A DNA stretch of 64,000 bases from Erigeron canadensis (taxonomy: Eukaryota > Streptophyta > Magnoliopsida > Asterales > Asteraceae), in contig NC_057767.1 of the NCBI RefSeq assembly GCF_010389155.1, positions 26,857,723-26,921,722 on the forward strand, read 5' to 3'. Each line of letters begins with the position of its first letter. The first letter of the stretch is position 1. Position numbers and translations under genes: made by a program. The notes beneath the pieces are model-generated. The model saw only the letters and a list, made by a program, of their open reading frames with translations, did no database searches and was not told the origin of the DNA. This document shows, one piece after another, positions 37,113-49,473 of the stretch.

Positions 37113-38185
37113 GGGGGTTGGCAACGGATGGATGGTGGATGGATTATGGGCGTGGCACCACCACTCAACATTGCCGCCAACACACGACCACGCGTCGTGG
37201 CATGAAACTGCGTGGTGTGACCACGCACTTGACCACTCAAATGATGCATGAATTTGTGTGTTCCAACGGTTGGATTTTGAATGTTTTAGCCGTTTGGTTT
37301 TTTTTTTTTTTATCTTTTACCTTTTCACCTTGCTTATATATACTACATACTACATATTTACATACACAACTCTCAAATTTTAAATACTTTCTCCTAAATA
37401 CAAATCTCATTTTACCACAATCTACCTTCTTCATGGCTAACAGTCCAATGAATCTTCGTGATGTTAAAATGGCGATCCAAATCCACCTGAATTACGCCTC
37501 CAGCCACCGCACTGGAGTAAACAACGTCATTCAGAGCGTGTCTGAAAACAAGGTGGCTTACCAAGCCCAGATCGACTGATTGGCGGCTCCCAATAGGGTT
37601 CTTAACCGCAACGAAAGTCAGTATCTCGTGTATCTTCGTGAGAAGATGGATTTCCTTAATCAAGTTATTTTTCAGCTTACCACCGCCTCTACGACTTTGA
37701 CCACCACGCTTGACCACGGGGTGTTCTAGCAAGGCAGTGTCGGTGATGGTGAGGATGTATTTTACTACTCTAACCCGGGGGTGGAGTACGTATCTCCTCT
37801 ACCTAGCGACGTTGCCGGGTCAACTGAAACATACCGCTACATTCATCGTAACGACGGCGATAGTACTGTGGACTCGGACTATTCGGAGTGTTAGTATTTA
37901 TGTATATTAAAATTATTATGTTAGTTATGTTTTTATTTATTATGTAATGTTTTCGTAATGTTTTTTAAGTATTATGTATGTTTTAATTTTATTTATTATG
38001 TAATGTTTTTAATTTAATGAAATGTTTAAATAAAATGAAAATTGTAAAATGAGTAGTGAAGTGAGTGGTCGGATGCCAACAAAATTTGAATGAGTGGTGA
38101 ATGAGTGGTGGAGTTGAGGTGGCATGTTGTGATTGGTTAAAAGTGAGTAGTGAAAAAGGAAATGAGAGGTGGGTTGCCAACCCTC
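37113..38185 (+). mobile_element. Non-autonomous PIF/Harbinger element with cargo ORF (1,073 bp)
   Basis: Flanked by TTA (37110-37112 and 38186-38188), the Harbinger target site. Terminal inverted repeats are GGGGGTTGGCAAC and (reverse complement) GAGGGTTGGCAAC. GC-rich left subterminal, then a TATA-like TATATA at about 37338, an ORF at 37433-37894 and a T/A-rich 3' end with TATGTAATGTTTT and TTTAATGAAATG. The transposase element at 59062-60986 has a similar 3' arrangement. No transposase is encoded. Confidence 0.87.
37433..37894 (+). pseudogene. Harbinger cargo ORF, 153 codons with two in-frame stops
   Basis: One frame runs from ATG 37433 to TAG 37892-37894, interrupted by TGA at 37577-37579 and TAG at 37727-37729. 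The N-terminal part begins MANSPMNLRDVKMAIQIH. The middle is hydrophobic-heptad-like (YLREKMDFLNQVIFQLTTAS) and could form a coiled coil. The last 55 codons are acidic and Tyr/Ser-rich (HRNDGDSTVDSDYSEC). It is not a transposase and I do not recognise a Myb/SANT fold, which would be the usual Harbinger partner protein. A homologous decayed copy lies at 16.1-18.5 kb. Function unknown. Confidence 0.7.
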
Positions 38186-38188
38186 TTA

Positions 38189-39018
38189 TTATTGATCTTC
38201 CTTTCACACAATTATTTTATAACGAAAAACCCTTCATTATTCAAAATCATTATACAATAGAAAAGCAAAACCCAAAAAAGATCACCGCAACCAGTGAGGA
38301 AGAAAGGGTTTGTTAAGGGGTATATCTGTAATTAACAATAGAACAGTAATCTTTCCATCCAAATCAGGCCATATATGGCTGAAAATTTTTAAGCTCCAAA
38401 ACACTTAAATTATCCGATCCATTCTATTCTTTTCCATTGTAAAAAAAAATCAAGAATGCAAAAATAACAAATTTCTTATCATTCCTTTCTTTTTCTTGGT
38501 AAAAAAAACTCAAAAATGTAGAGCTTTGCTCAAAATTATGAAAGTCGTTAATATATCGGCATATTGCTCTCAAACCTGCTAAGCATTTTGTGATAGAAGT
38601 AAAGCCACACACGACACACCATATACTTCTAGTTGGTTTCTGGTGTCCCTAAATTCACATATTATGATAATGACTTGATTGATATTTCAAAAAACAGAAT
38701 AAGATGTTTCTAGTCGTAAATATTGTTTCTTTTGTGAACTATGTGTAAATTAGTACTAAATTAGTACAAACCATGAAGAATATTGTTGACATTCCTCATA
38801 TACATGTACATTTGCAAGTAAACATGGTCAGAGACATCGTAGTAACTAGATGATCCTTCTCACCATGAACATCTTTAAACTCAACTCCGAACAGGACCAT
38901 CAGCAACTTAACATGTGAAAATGTGGATATTAAGTTGCTCGACCTGATATCGTTGTGTACATGTAGCGATATCGGGGACTTTCAAGTATTAAACTCTTCT
39001 TTTACATCAAATGGCTTT
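38189..39018. other. Intergenic region downstream of RRP12-like gene
   Basis: AT-rich, probably including the RRP12 3' UTR near 38900-39018. No coding signal recognised. Confidence 0.45.
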
Positions 39019-42000
39019 TCAAGTGACTGATGCTTTTCTCGTGCTTTCTTTTGACCACTGCTTCTGTCTCTTAGCACCTGAACTTTTATCCTTTTTGAAA
39101 TTTGTGTTTTTTCTTTTGCCACCTTGTGATGGGTTCTCTGCAGATTTAGCATGATCGACATGTTTTACTTCTTTCTTTCTATGAACACTTTTTTCCCCGG
39201 GTGAAAATTTACGAGGCTCATGGCTAGGTTTATCATCCCTCTTTCTCTTCCGGGTATCTGTTGAATATTCTTTCTTGGAGAAACTCCCGGTGGCCATAGT
39301 TTTCCTTCTTTCCCTCCTGATGAAAACATTAGAAGTAATGTGTTACAGTACACGTATAAACTAGAAGTGGCAGGAAACACGAGTTAAACAGGTTGTGTTA
39401 CGGTGAATTTTGTTAAATTGCAAACCCTTTTGTTACCCTTCCTTTGGAGAAATAATTCATGCATGAATACCAGATCCAAAAACAAACCATCAACCAACTC
39501 TTTCCAAAAACACCTTAACAGGTTGTATGCATCAGAAACAGATTTTTTTAAGACTTTCAACCTGTTTAACCAGTACCCTTTTAGCAAAATTCTTTCATTC
39601 AACCAGTTTCAGGTAGAACACAACCCAAATAACCCATTCAAAAGTATATAAATCGAAATTGCCACATCTAGTACAAAACTGTCAAGAATAACAAGTTTAG
39701 CTAACGAGATCAGACCCTTTGGGATTTGTATCCAATGATACTGCTTCTTTTTCAGTTGTATCAGCTTCCTGGGAAGTAGTCTTGCCTTGACGGTTCTGTA
39801 ATATAAACAACAGTGATGAGATAGAATCAAATGGATCCAAATCCATTGCATATCTATTGCTATGGAAACAAGAAGTACCATCCCCTTGCTTAAACTGATA
39901 ATCCAACACATAAAAAAAATCAGAAGCAGAAACCAATTTTTTTTCCTTCCAAATATTTAGAATTAACCATTGTAACAATAATCAATTTCAAAATGCAAAT
40001 CCAAACACCAGTACACCTTCCATTCTAATTCTGAAGGGTAAACAAATACAAGGTGTGACGAAAAATTATTTTTATCACTATAAAGAGAGACATGAAAGAG
40101 GGATCTGCAACGATTGGCAGGGTTGGAGATGCTTTTACCGCTAGGTTATCATTATTGTAACTAACATCGAAAATGAATATTTGGGATTGTAATCATTGGC
40201 AGTTTGGTATATTTCATAGTCAAAAACCTAGATAGCTTTTACATAGAAAATATAAAAGGATAGAGAGGTCGAATACCTCCAAGACATTCTTAACAAAATC
40301 TCGGTATTTCTCAGGCACTAGAGATTTCACTGATGCAGAACCACACTTCCTCATCATGATCTCCAGGATAACTGTTACCTGCAATGACAAAATTTCGTAT
40401 GAGTAAATGGGAACAGACTTATAAAAGATTCCAGTTGCAGATTTACTATAAACAATGGCTGACAACACATGATACCAGTTATATCCAAACGAACATGAAT
40501 GTATAACATACTTTTGTTTTAAAATGATGCCGAGAAACAGATGACCATGGCAGAAGTCCACTAAGGATATCAGACAAGAAATTCTGCAAATCTTTCACTT
40601 GAAGGCTCAGAACTAATACCTTGAGAAAACCTAAAACAGCCTGGCAAGAGAAAACAAATAACCTTATGTTAATAGTTTGAATTAATGCATGAAACACAAC
40701 TAAGATGAACATAAAAACACCTTTATAACTTCTATGGCTTTACTATGCAGCAACTCCAAGATCGATGGCACGAGATCAGGCATCAAATTGCATACTTTTG
40801 AGTCGTTATATATCACTAAAGATAGCGCAGAGACTGCACCACTCTTTATGTGAGGAGAAGATCCAGAAAGATACCCCATTATCTGAGTATTTGCACATAG
40901 AAAGTTAACGATAGAAAGACAAGTGACTAAATAAACCAAACAAGTTCATAACTTTCATGCCTATCACACTTTATATAGAGGGAAAAAAAACATATCGTTT
41001 GAGCTGCTATATATCAGTTGAGCTAGAGTGAGTAATACCATGCTGATGAAGTCATAATAAGGTCCTTTCTCAAGTGAGGACGGCATTTTTTGCAAGGTAG
41101 AGCTCATCCCCAGGAGGATATCGTAAGCCACTTTTCTACTTTCTTCTTTGGCCTGGTAGTCAAATATAGATTATATCAAACAGATATTATAATATGCAGA
41201 GATGATAAAGCAAGTCATAGAATTAATGATTGATACATTAGGAATTGTATAAGTGGCGTGCTCTAAGGCAATATATGTTAAAATTCACCTAGTTCAATAT
41301 TTCAATAGTGCATACAGCACTATGTACCAAAAGATGAAGTCCATGTGCCAAAATATTCTCTATTAACTTCTTGGATCGCATCCACGACAATATAGATATG
41401 TGGATGTGATGGTATTTTTCGATCAGAAGAAAATGATGAAAACTACAACAATAAATGAAAACAATAAAGACATAAGTTATTTGAATGTTGATCTTACATC
41501 TTTTAATGTCACTATAACTTCGTTCAGCATACGAAAACCATAGGCGTTCTCTCCATCCAAACTTATCTACAGAAAGTTATTAGTAAATCAAACTGTTAAA
41601 AGAAAATTTCACATGATTGATCATTGTCAGAAGCCTATATCATATATATATATATATATATATATGTATACTAAAAATGGAAATACATAAATAGACAACA
41701 AGACAGCAATAAAAGAGTCCATAAGATCAGCAATGTCACATAAGATAATTACCACACATCCAACATTTTAAGTGCTAAAAAGATAGATAAAAAATACTCC
41801 CTCTGTTGACTGAATTGGCATTGAAAGTCAAACAACTTTAAGTACAGAATTGGCTTCAATAAACTTACCTTTTGATGGGAAAAATAGATAAATGAATCAG
41901 AAGATACAATACACACCATGCATTTGGAACGGATTCTTACAAGTTTAATATATCAAAAATGATTATAACCATGCAATATAGATATCCGAAGTAAGCTTAA

Positions 42001-45000
42001 GTAGGACAACTAATACAGGATAAAGGGACCGGGTGATCAAATCGTCTAAGAAAGCCAGCACAAACTATATTCTGCAGATTCCTTGGGAATCTAAGAATGG
42101 TGCTAAACCATTTTTGTTAAAATAAAAAGATGTATATGTTTAAAAAATGGGCCGACTCAAAATCAATAGCAAGTGGATATGATCCATACTTATATGGTGA
42201 TAAGTATTTGAGTCACATAAGCTCAATGTCTAAAAGCAAATCATTAAGAACATATATAACTTCAATAGGACGAAAAAATAACCTCAATTGAATGAATTAA
42301 CAAGTTCCTGAAGCACGAAAAGCGCCATCTAACTGAAACAACATCTTCAGGAGACTTCAAACCAAGTAATAAGTCCATCAGTTCCTCAAACTTTGAAGAG
42401 CGGAATTCAGGAGATTTCTGAAAAATTGAAAAGAAACAGATGTAAGACAGATCTAGTGGATACCATCTGAAAGTAATATATTGTTTACCTCTAAGATTCC
42501 ATACAGAGTGGCATATGCTTCCCTCTGGATGTTTCCATCCTCTTCCTACAACAAAAGTATAGTATTTGCGGGGTTTCTTAAATTTATAATACAGATTAAA
42601 AAATAAAAAAGCATTCTAAAGGAGGGCTAATTTGTATGTAGCATACCTCTAAACATTCTTATGTGTGTATTGAGTTTTCAATTGTTGCTACTATATGTAT
42701 CTATGACATCTTCATTAGGTAATCAGTAATTTTACAAATTTGTAACATTTCACCGATTCGGCACACATATAAGATGCCATATCATCATAATCAGCATTGG
42801 CTCAATGTTATTGTACAAACTGAAGGAGGTCAAGTGCAAATAATAGCAGAAAATGAAAGGTTTTAACACACATAATAATGGACAGGGTACCTTACAGATT
42901 TACAGGCCTAACACAACCATAACATATGATAGTTCGGATAAATTTTCGAGCACTTTTACAAAAACAAATTAAAAATTTTAAGGTCATTAGCACACCTGCA
43001 AACTCTGCTTGATAAAGTTGTATATGAGATCAATAAGATCCATACTAGCTGCACCAACAACAGATGATGCTAGCTCAAGTATCAGGCACCTGAACAAGTG
43101 TAAATTGTAAAAAATGTCATAACGTATTACAAGTCATCCCTCATCACCCTTGATTTGGAAGAAATGTGTCAGCAGACAGTATCCAAATTTGACCACAACT
43201 TCTAAAAAACGACCTTAATGCCTGTTGAAAAGAAAGGTATGTTCCATTTGGAAAATTTTCATACCAAATATATCATAAGCTGTTTACATACTGTACACAA
43301 AAGGTCCATAATAAATAGAATGATGAATAAACTTAAACATATTTCAGAGGGTTTCCAGTCCATCTGTCATCCTCCTAACCAGCATCACAGAAAATGCCAG
43401 ATTATAATGTGTTCAAGTAGTTAAGAATCCACCATGGTTCAATAAATGAAATGATTAAAATGGTTTAAACTGTAGGGATCAGCTAGAACCATATATCCAT
43501 AGACAAAACAACGCAGTTAAGCAGTAAGCATAGATATACACCTTTTTGCATTTACTTTATCTACAGGAACATTCCGCTCCAATCTTTTAAGTGCTGAAAG
43601 AAAAATTGTCTTAATAGCCGAAGAATCGGTGATGAGTGCCAAACATCCAATGGTATCCTGAAAATTAAAATGTATATATCAAGTGAGAAGACAAGAAACA
43701 GAAAAAAGTTATGAAGATATAGCATATAACTCCACAACTCGCTGAAGCTTCCAAACAAGTTGAGTCGTCTTAATTGTTAGAGCATTAAGAACAGTTCAAA
43801 GACAAGTATCTTCCCTTTCAATTCCTCTCCTATTGGCTAGATCTTATGGGGAGGTATTACGAGAAAAATCTAGGAATCTAAGCATGTTAAGGAAATGTCA
43901 TTATAAAAGTGTCGCACCAAGAATTATTAGCTGGCATACTATATTGGAATCAAATATAATTAAGTTTGAGACTTTGGTCTGTAATTACAAATTAAAGTTA
44001 AATTAATAGTCCGTAAATTGTAGATACAAACAATAGGCAAAAGAACATACCCCCAAAGCACCCAAAACACGAGTTTGACAAGGGTTGGAAGCAATGAAGT
44101 AGTAGCTACTAACAAATAACAATAACTAACTTAATGAAAGTTCCTAAATTAACCAAATCATGGTCCATAGACAAAACATATACCTTAATACATATAATTA
44201 AAAACTATGAATTAAATAAAATAGAAGAAAGGAGAAATGATAACAACCTTTAAAAAACCACGTTTCTTGAGTGAAACATATACCTTAATACATATAATTA
44301 AAAACTATGAATTAAATAAAATAAAAGAAAGGAGAAATGATAACAACCTTTAAAAAACCACGTTTCTTGAGTGACACTTTAAAGAAAACTTTGGTAAAAG
44401 CCTTAAGCAAATCCTCTGAACATGATGCCAACACCTTGATGTTTTTAGTAGCAACTCTCTTTGAGTAACTCATCTTTGGAAGTTTGGAGGCCCCGTCGTC
44501 ACACTGATCAGCACCAGTGAAACTCCTGTTTTGCTTCAGAAGAAGCTAAAATAAAGACAAGCATGCATAAAGACAACGCTAGTTAAAAAAATACCAAAAA
44601 TAATGGATTTTACACAATAATTAATAGAGGCATTACCTGCAAAGCAATGGCAATATTCTCAAGCATAAAAGCATCCTTTCTAATGCATGGAATAAGAAGT
44701 TCCGCCAAAGATTGAAATTTTTTATGTGTGTCATTCGGATAGCGACAAAAGGCTGGCAATAATCCCCAACAGCCACTGGCATGAGCCTGCAGTTCTTCTC
44801 GAATTACTGATTTTTTAACTGGAAGAAAGGACATGATGATTCCAAGGAGTTATATTCCAGATACAATTACTTAATACCCTTCAAGGATGTTATGTAAGGA
44901 AAGGACTTTCATAGTAAACCATAATCCCTATCTATAGAGCTATATTACTTATGGATATAATATGGTAACTACATTACCATAGTACTATGGCCATATATTC

Positions 45001-48000
45001 TGACCTATCTAATTAGGTTATTGTTATTTTCATGTGTGGCTTTACATTTTTCCCCCAAATCAATATATCAAAAACACCATCGCTTACAAGAATCTAGAAC
45101 CATTGTACATTTAAACTAAGGAGCTACCTTTTTGGCATGCATCTTGAAAGGAATAAGCTAGAGGCACTATAGTCTCTATAAAGAACCCCAAAGATGATCC
45201 AACAACGTAATCTTTCAAAATAGGTATCAACCAGGTATTTGAGCAGGTTTGATCATTGATGTCAAGAGAAATAGGTAAAATAGCAAGTAATTTCTCTGGC
45301 CCCATAGCAATTACAGCAGAACCCAAACAATCCTGAAGCTGTAACACCATAGAACAACAGAAACAACATTATGTTAATACAATGGCATCTATACCTTAAA
45401 TATACTAAATCCGAGAAGCTTAGTACATGCGCAGCATATTCAAAGCCTCGAGCATCACACAAAATACTTTTTGATAAATCTTGGCAATCAAAATTATAAA
45501 CATAGAGGTTATAATACCTTCAATTCTAAGTATATCACTTTCCAGGAAATGGAAACAAAATTGAGCTATAGAACTTACATGCTTTACATCAGGGGTAGTT
45601 CCGGATGCAGTTGTCATAACATTGGAAAGCTTCAGAAGTATGCTCCCCATGTAAGTGTCAGAATTCTTCCCTATGTATCACAGTTATTAACAAAAACTTA
45701 TGTCAAGTGCTTATAAAATTGATGAGTGTACATACAGCTACATCTGATGCAATCATGAAGAAAAGATAGGCATTATCTGATTTATAAGGTAATGTCAAGA
45801 TAGACTATGAATGCTCATGATCATTATGCTTTTTCACCAAGTTTCATTTACAATAGGTATGTACAGAATTTTCTAAAAGCGCGATAACTGGTAACTGGAC
45901 ATACCAAGTTTGAGAAATAAAGCAGAGATGACAACCAAAGTATGCTCATTTGGTATTCCCCGGGTATTGAGAACTTTAAGAAGAGAATCACATAAAGATT
46001 TCACTATTTGTGATTCCTTTGATTCACCATCATTCTCATCTGCAGGTGTCTCTGAACTCAAAAGGATCTCTACGTCAACATGACGGCTAATCATTTCTTT
46101 TAATATATTTGAAGCCTTTGCAGCCGTAGCTTCGGATGTCAGTAGACCTAAAAGTACATGCACATAGTTAGTACTGCTGCACAATTGCATACAGCTGGGT
46201 GAGTACCATATACCATCAATACCTGGTATTTGCAACAAAAGTGCCATATAGAACTTACTAAACACCATTCTCAACAATACAGTTATCGGCGGGTAAGAAT
46301 TGGAAAGTGAGAATAAAACGACTTTAATTTGGAATGTGTCAAATATACATGCAAATACTATATTATTTCGATAAGAATATATAATTTATCTTAAGATATG
46401 ACTTACAAGGCTTAATGAATTTTAGGGTACACTTTGGTCAGCTTTCACTCTGTTTGGCACATTTGAACCATTCCAGTTTTAAGGTAAGACATCTAACTTA
46501 CTCGTTTTACCCGTTCAAGATCCAACATAACCACATCAACCCATTCACGAATAAATACGTTGAAATTGCCACCATTATATTGAGATCATGCAAGTATATT
46601 TAGTTCGATACTGGTTGTTTTGCACCTTATCTGACAAGCTTTTATAAGCTCATAGCACACATTATATGCTGAAATTTAGAAATCTAACACTTGAGTGTAC
46701 CTATCATTAGTTCATTACTCAATTAACAATAGAATATATAGTCATATAACAAATTTATTAAGGAAAGACATATAACACTTGAGTCTACCTGCTATAGACC
46801 CGATGATTAAAGAATAATGGCTGTTCCACTTGTTTGGGTCTCCAACTTGAAATTTTGTAAGAAAATTCTCAAGTAAAGCTGCTGCAGAAAAAAGTGTGTC
46901 TACTGGATTCTGTCTCGTAGATATATACTTAGAAAGTGTTGTGACTATCTTTTCAGTATCTGGAATTGTAGATCTGGCTTCCAGAAATCGAAGTATCTCT
47001 TCCATTACATCAAAAACATGTCTTGTTAATACTGAGAACTTTGAATTGATAGCTGTTTGTAGTTCTATAACGACTTTTGATATCTCTTTGCTTGACAAAC
47101 AAGGGACCAGACATTTCAATAAATTTAACATATGAAGAACCTCCAAGTGTTCACCTTTTGACATATTATCATCTTTCGATCCATCTGCAGATCTTGAGGA
47201 AACTGTTTTAACAGCCGATGTCATATAAGTTTTAAATGATTTTAACACCAATTTGCTTGCAGTTTTCTTGACACTATCTGATTGAAAAGACTTGAAGACA
47301 TTCACAACACAGTCTTGAGCACATTTTCTGACCTGCACCATGTAGACATATCACTGAGTCATCTAACGATAGCCACATCAATCTAATATTCAATTTATCA
47401 ATTATCATATAAAAAACCATATAAGTATATGTTTGTAAGCATATATTCCAAATGTTTTAATTGCAAAGTTACACTTTTCTTACATTTTGAAGGTAAAATT
47501 TAAAAGATACCATGATACTCAATTAGGCAAGAGCACGAAATACCATCAAACCTAACATTTTCAGTAAACTGTCTTCTAACACCTTTGATAAAAGAAGTTG
47601 TGGAGTGTGAACAATCTAATAGACATAAAGTTTAGGACTTGACTTATGCAGTATTATAACACAACATCAAAGTTATCATGATTATTACGAGTATATAAGA
47701 ATAAGAAAAAGTTAGCATGTGTTTGAAATTGCTTATTTAAATGCTCATCTCCTAACTACACATTTTTCCATTAACTAAATAATAACAAACACAATCTAAA
47801 AACTACCAATCTGCTTAATTTTTAATCAGATAAGCACTTTAAACTAAGCAATTCCAAACACCCTCTTAGTCAAATTACAATGCACCTTCGTACAAATATC
47901 ATTCGTGTTACCGTAACCTAAATTACGCATTCCATGTTTCACAGGCATGCTAACTCTGTACACAAGCTACTAACTTTATACAGCACAAGTTATTGGTTTA

Positions 48001-48689
48001 ATGTGGCATTGTAGTAAAACAAAAGGTTATTTTAGTCTAGAATTTAATCAACTAATTAAAAACTACTTCTCTCGATAACGTATGACTTCACAAATGATTG
48101 CATAACACTAGTTTAAAACGGAACGAAAAGCAATGTATAAAGCTACAAAACTACAATGCACCTTCGGCCGCTTATCAACCGAATATTTAACGAGCATACG
48201 AAACCCCAACTCAACCGAACCCCAATCCTCCAAATTACAAAACCCCAACAAAACCCCTAAACACTTAACCAAACCCTTAACACTCGAAACCGAAGCCCCA
48301 TCATCACAAAAACCCTTTTCAACAACCCCAACAACAATTTCAACCGCCTCGACCGCCTTATCAAACCCGATACTCTTTTCGGGAACTAAAGGCAATACAA
48401 TGGACAAGAACGAAGATAAAGCCGAAACGGCATCTGGGTCAGTTGAGGAAATGGTGGAAAGTGAGTCAATTGTGGCGGCGAAATATGAAATGGGTGTTGG
48501 AGGTAAATTTTCTGATTGGATTATGGACCGGGTTGCGGCTGCGGTTGCGCAGAGATGGCGGTGTTGTGGGGCGGTGGATTTGGAGTAACGGGTTAAGAGT
48601 TGGTCGCAGATGTCTGTGTCGCCGGTGAAGGTGGTGGTGGCGTCCATTGGTTCAGCGGTGGTTTGTGGTGGTTGTTTTTTGGGAATCAT
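39019..48689 (-). CDS. RRP12: RRP12-like ribosome-biogenesis HEAT/ARM-repeat protein
   Basis: Multi-exon gene for a plant homolog of yeast RRP12, a nucleolar/nuclear HEAT-repeat protein acting in pre-rRNA processing and export of both ribosomal subunits. Exon 1 is 48689-48162, with the N-terminal signature ICDQLLTRYSKSTAPQHRHLC. Further clear exons: 47332-46789, about 46148-45905, 45672-45580, 45340-45129, 44820-44638, ending 44348, about 43657-43550, 41575-41505, 41157-41040, 40884-40722, 40640-40514, 40379-40278, 39795-39704 and the last, about 39317-39019. The protein is mostly amphipathic helices. Its C-terminus is a very basic Lys/Arg tail (RKRKRDD, KKEVKH, KRKNTNFKKDKSSGAKRQK), the likely nucleolar-localisation region. 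A second Met (MDATTT) occurs 14 codons into exon 1. Several exons between 44 and 41 kb were not individually verified. Telo-box upstream fits ribosome-biogenesis regulation. Confidence 0.88.
39362..39670. mobile_element. hAT-type MITE in the last RRP12 intron (best copy, 309 bp)
   Basis: Terminal inverted repeats TAGAAGTGGCA and (reverse complement) TAGATGTGGCA. Flanking octamers GTATAAAC (39354-39361) and GTACAAAA (39671-39678) agree at 6 of 8, consistent with a decayed 8-bp hAT duplication. Interior rich in AACAGGTTGTGT, CAACCTGTTTAACC and AACCCATT words. No coding capacity; open frames here are shadows. Confidence 0.65.
41641..41664. repeat. (AT)n microsatellite in RRP12 intron
   Basis: About 12 AT dinucleotides. 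Confidence 0.85.
44174..44373. repeat. 100-bp tandem duplication across an RRP12 exon-intron boundary
   Basis: Two copies with a 100-bp period (for example TACCTTAATACATATAATTA at 44181 and 44281; ACCACGTTTCTTGAGTG at 44258 and 44358). They are near-identical; the clearest internal difference is AATAGAAG versus AATAAAAG. On minus, each copy contains the exon end CTCAAGAAACGTGGTTTTTTAAAG and donor GTTGTTATC. The functional exon appears to end at 44348; the second donor is at 44248. Confidence 0.95.
46420..46600. mobile_element. Degenerate hAT-type MITE fragment in RRP12 intron
   Basis: GTTTTACCCGTTCAAGATCC, CATCAACCCATTC and GAAATTGCCACC words of the intronic MITE family. Ends unclear. Confidence 0.35.
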
Positions 48690-48727
48690 TATATGTTTAG
48701 AGGGAAAGGGGGAAGAGTTTGAGAGAG

Positions 48728-48735
48728 TAGGGTTT
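48728..48735 (-). promoter_or_regulatory. Telo-box in the RRP12 5' region
   Basis: Minus strand AAACCCTA about 40 bp upstream of the start codon. Telo-boxes are characteristic of plant ribosomal-protein and ribosome-biogenesis promoters, which fits this gene. Confidence 0.5.
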
Positions 48736-48848
48736 ACAGAGGGTTTTTGTTTAAAGGTATTTTACCGGGTCAGTGAGCCGGGTTATTTACGGGTTTTTAC
48801 TGTTTGGAGTTAAGTTTGTATTTGTAAATATGTGCAGTTATTATGAGA

Positions 48849-49102
48849 TTCTGGAAAAAAACCAACTGGGCTGAATCAGTGATTGTAGCTCATGCCTCTG
48901 AAAACAGAGATCATGAATTCGATCCTCATGCCTAGCAAGGCTGGAGGTCCTTTTCTACCTATGGTAGAACCTGGAAGCAGCCTCTCTACCTTTGGTAGGG
49001 GTAAGACTGTCTACATATCAACCTCCCTCATACACCGTTGAAGACGGTATTGGGACCCAAAACCTGTGAAAGACGGCATTGGGAGTTACTTTACTTTACT
49101 TT
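48849..49102 (+). mobile_element. Au-type SINE
   Basis: Perfect 11-bp duplication TTATTATGAGA at 48838-48848 and 49103-49113. The head has A-box-like GTAGCTCATGCC and B-box-like GAATTCGATCC. The body carries GGAGGTCCTTTTCTACC, CAACCTCCCTCATACACC and GACGGTATTGGGACCC, and the tail TACTTTACTTTACTTT is typical of Au SINEs. Same family as 21003-21221. Confidence 0.92.
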
Positions 49103-49438
49103 TTATTATGAGAACCAGGAGAAGGTGGAGAACTGCGAGAAGCCGAGAACTAATCTAATCCATTGGATAATCTAAATCAAAGGTTAATAATGCTTAATGG
49201 CATTTATGTAAATATGTGCAACTATTAGAACGAAGAAACACGCAGAAGGGTAGAGTTGGAAATGAATAAAGCCTGAAATCAAATAAAACAAAAAAAAAAC
49301 ATTGCATTCGTGTTCCATCATTAGAGAAAAACGCCACAATTCGCTCACCTTCTAAGTCCTTTTTAATGAAGACTCGATTCAATCCCAAAAATAACACAAA
49401 ATCAATAGCGAATGAAGCTAAAAATCCAAGATCAAGTA

Positions 49439-49440
<2 letters not shown>

Positions 49441-49472
<32 letters not shown>
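49441..49472. repeat. (TA)n microsatellite
   Basis: About 15 TA dinucleotides inside the MULE-like region. Confidence 0.85.

Positions 49473-49473
<1 letters not shown>

Noticed and set aside
37118..37249. Open frames on both strands at the start of the 37-kb Harbinger element, and the similar one at 25726-25953
   Set aside because: Both are translations of the same transposon terminal sequence, not genes.
48133..48813. Plus-strand frames overlapping RRP12 exon 1
   Set aside because: Antisense shadows of a well-supported exon.
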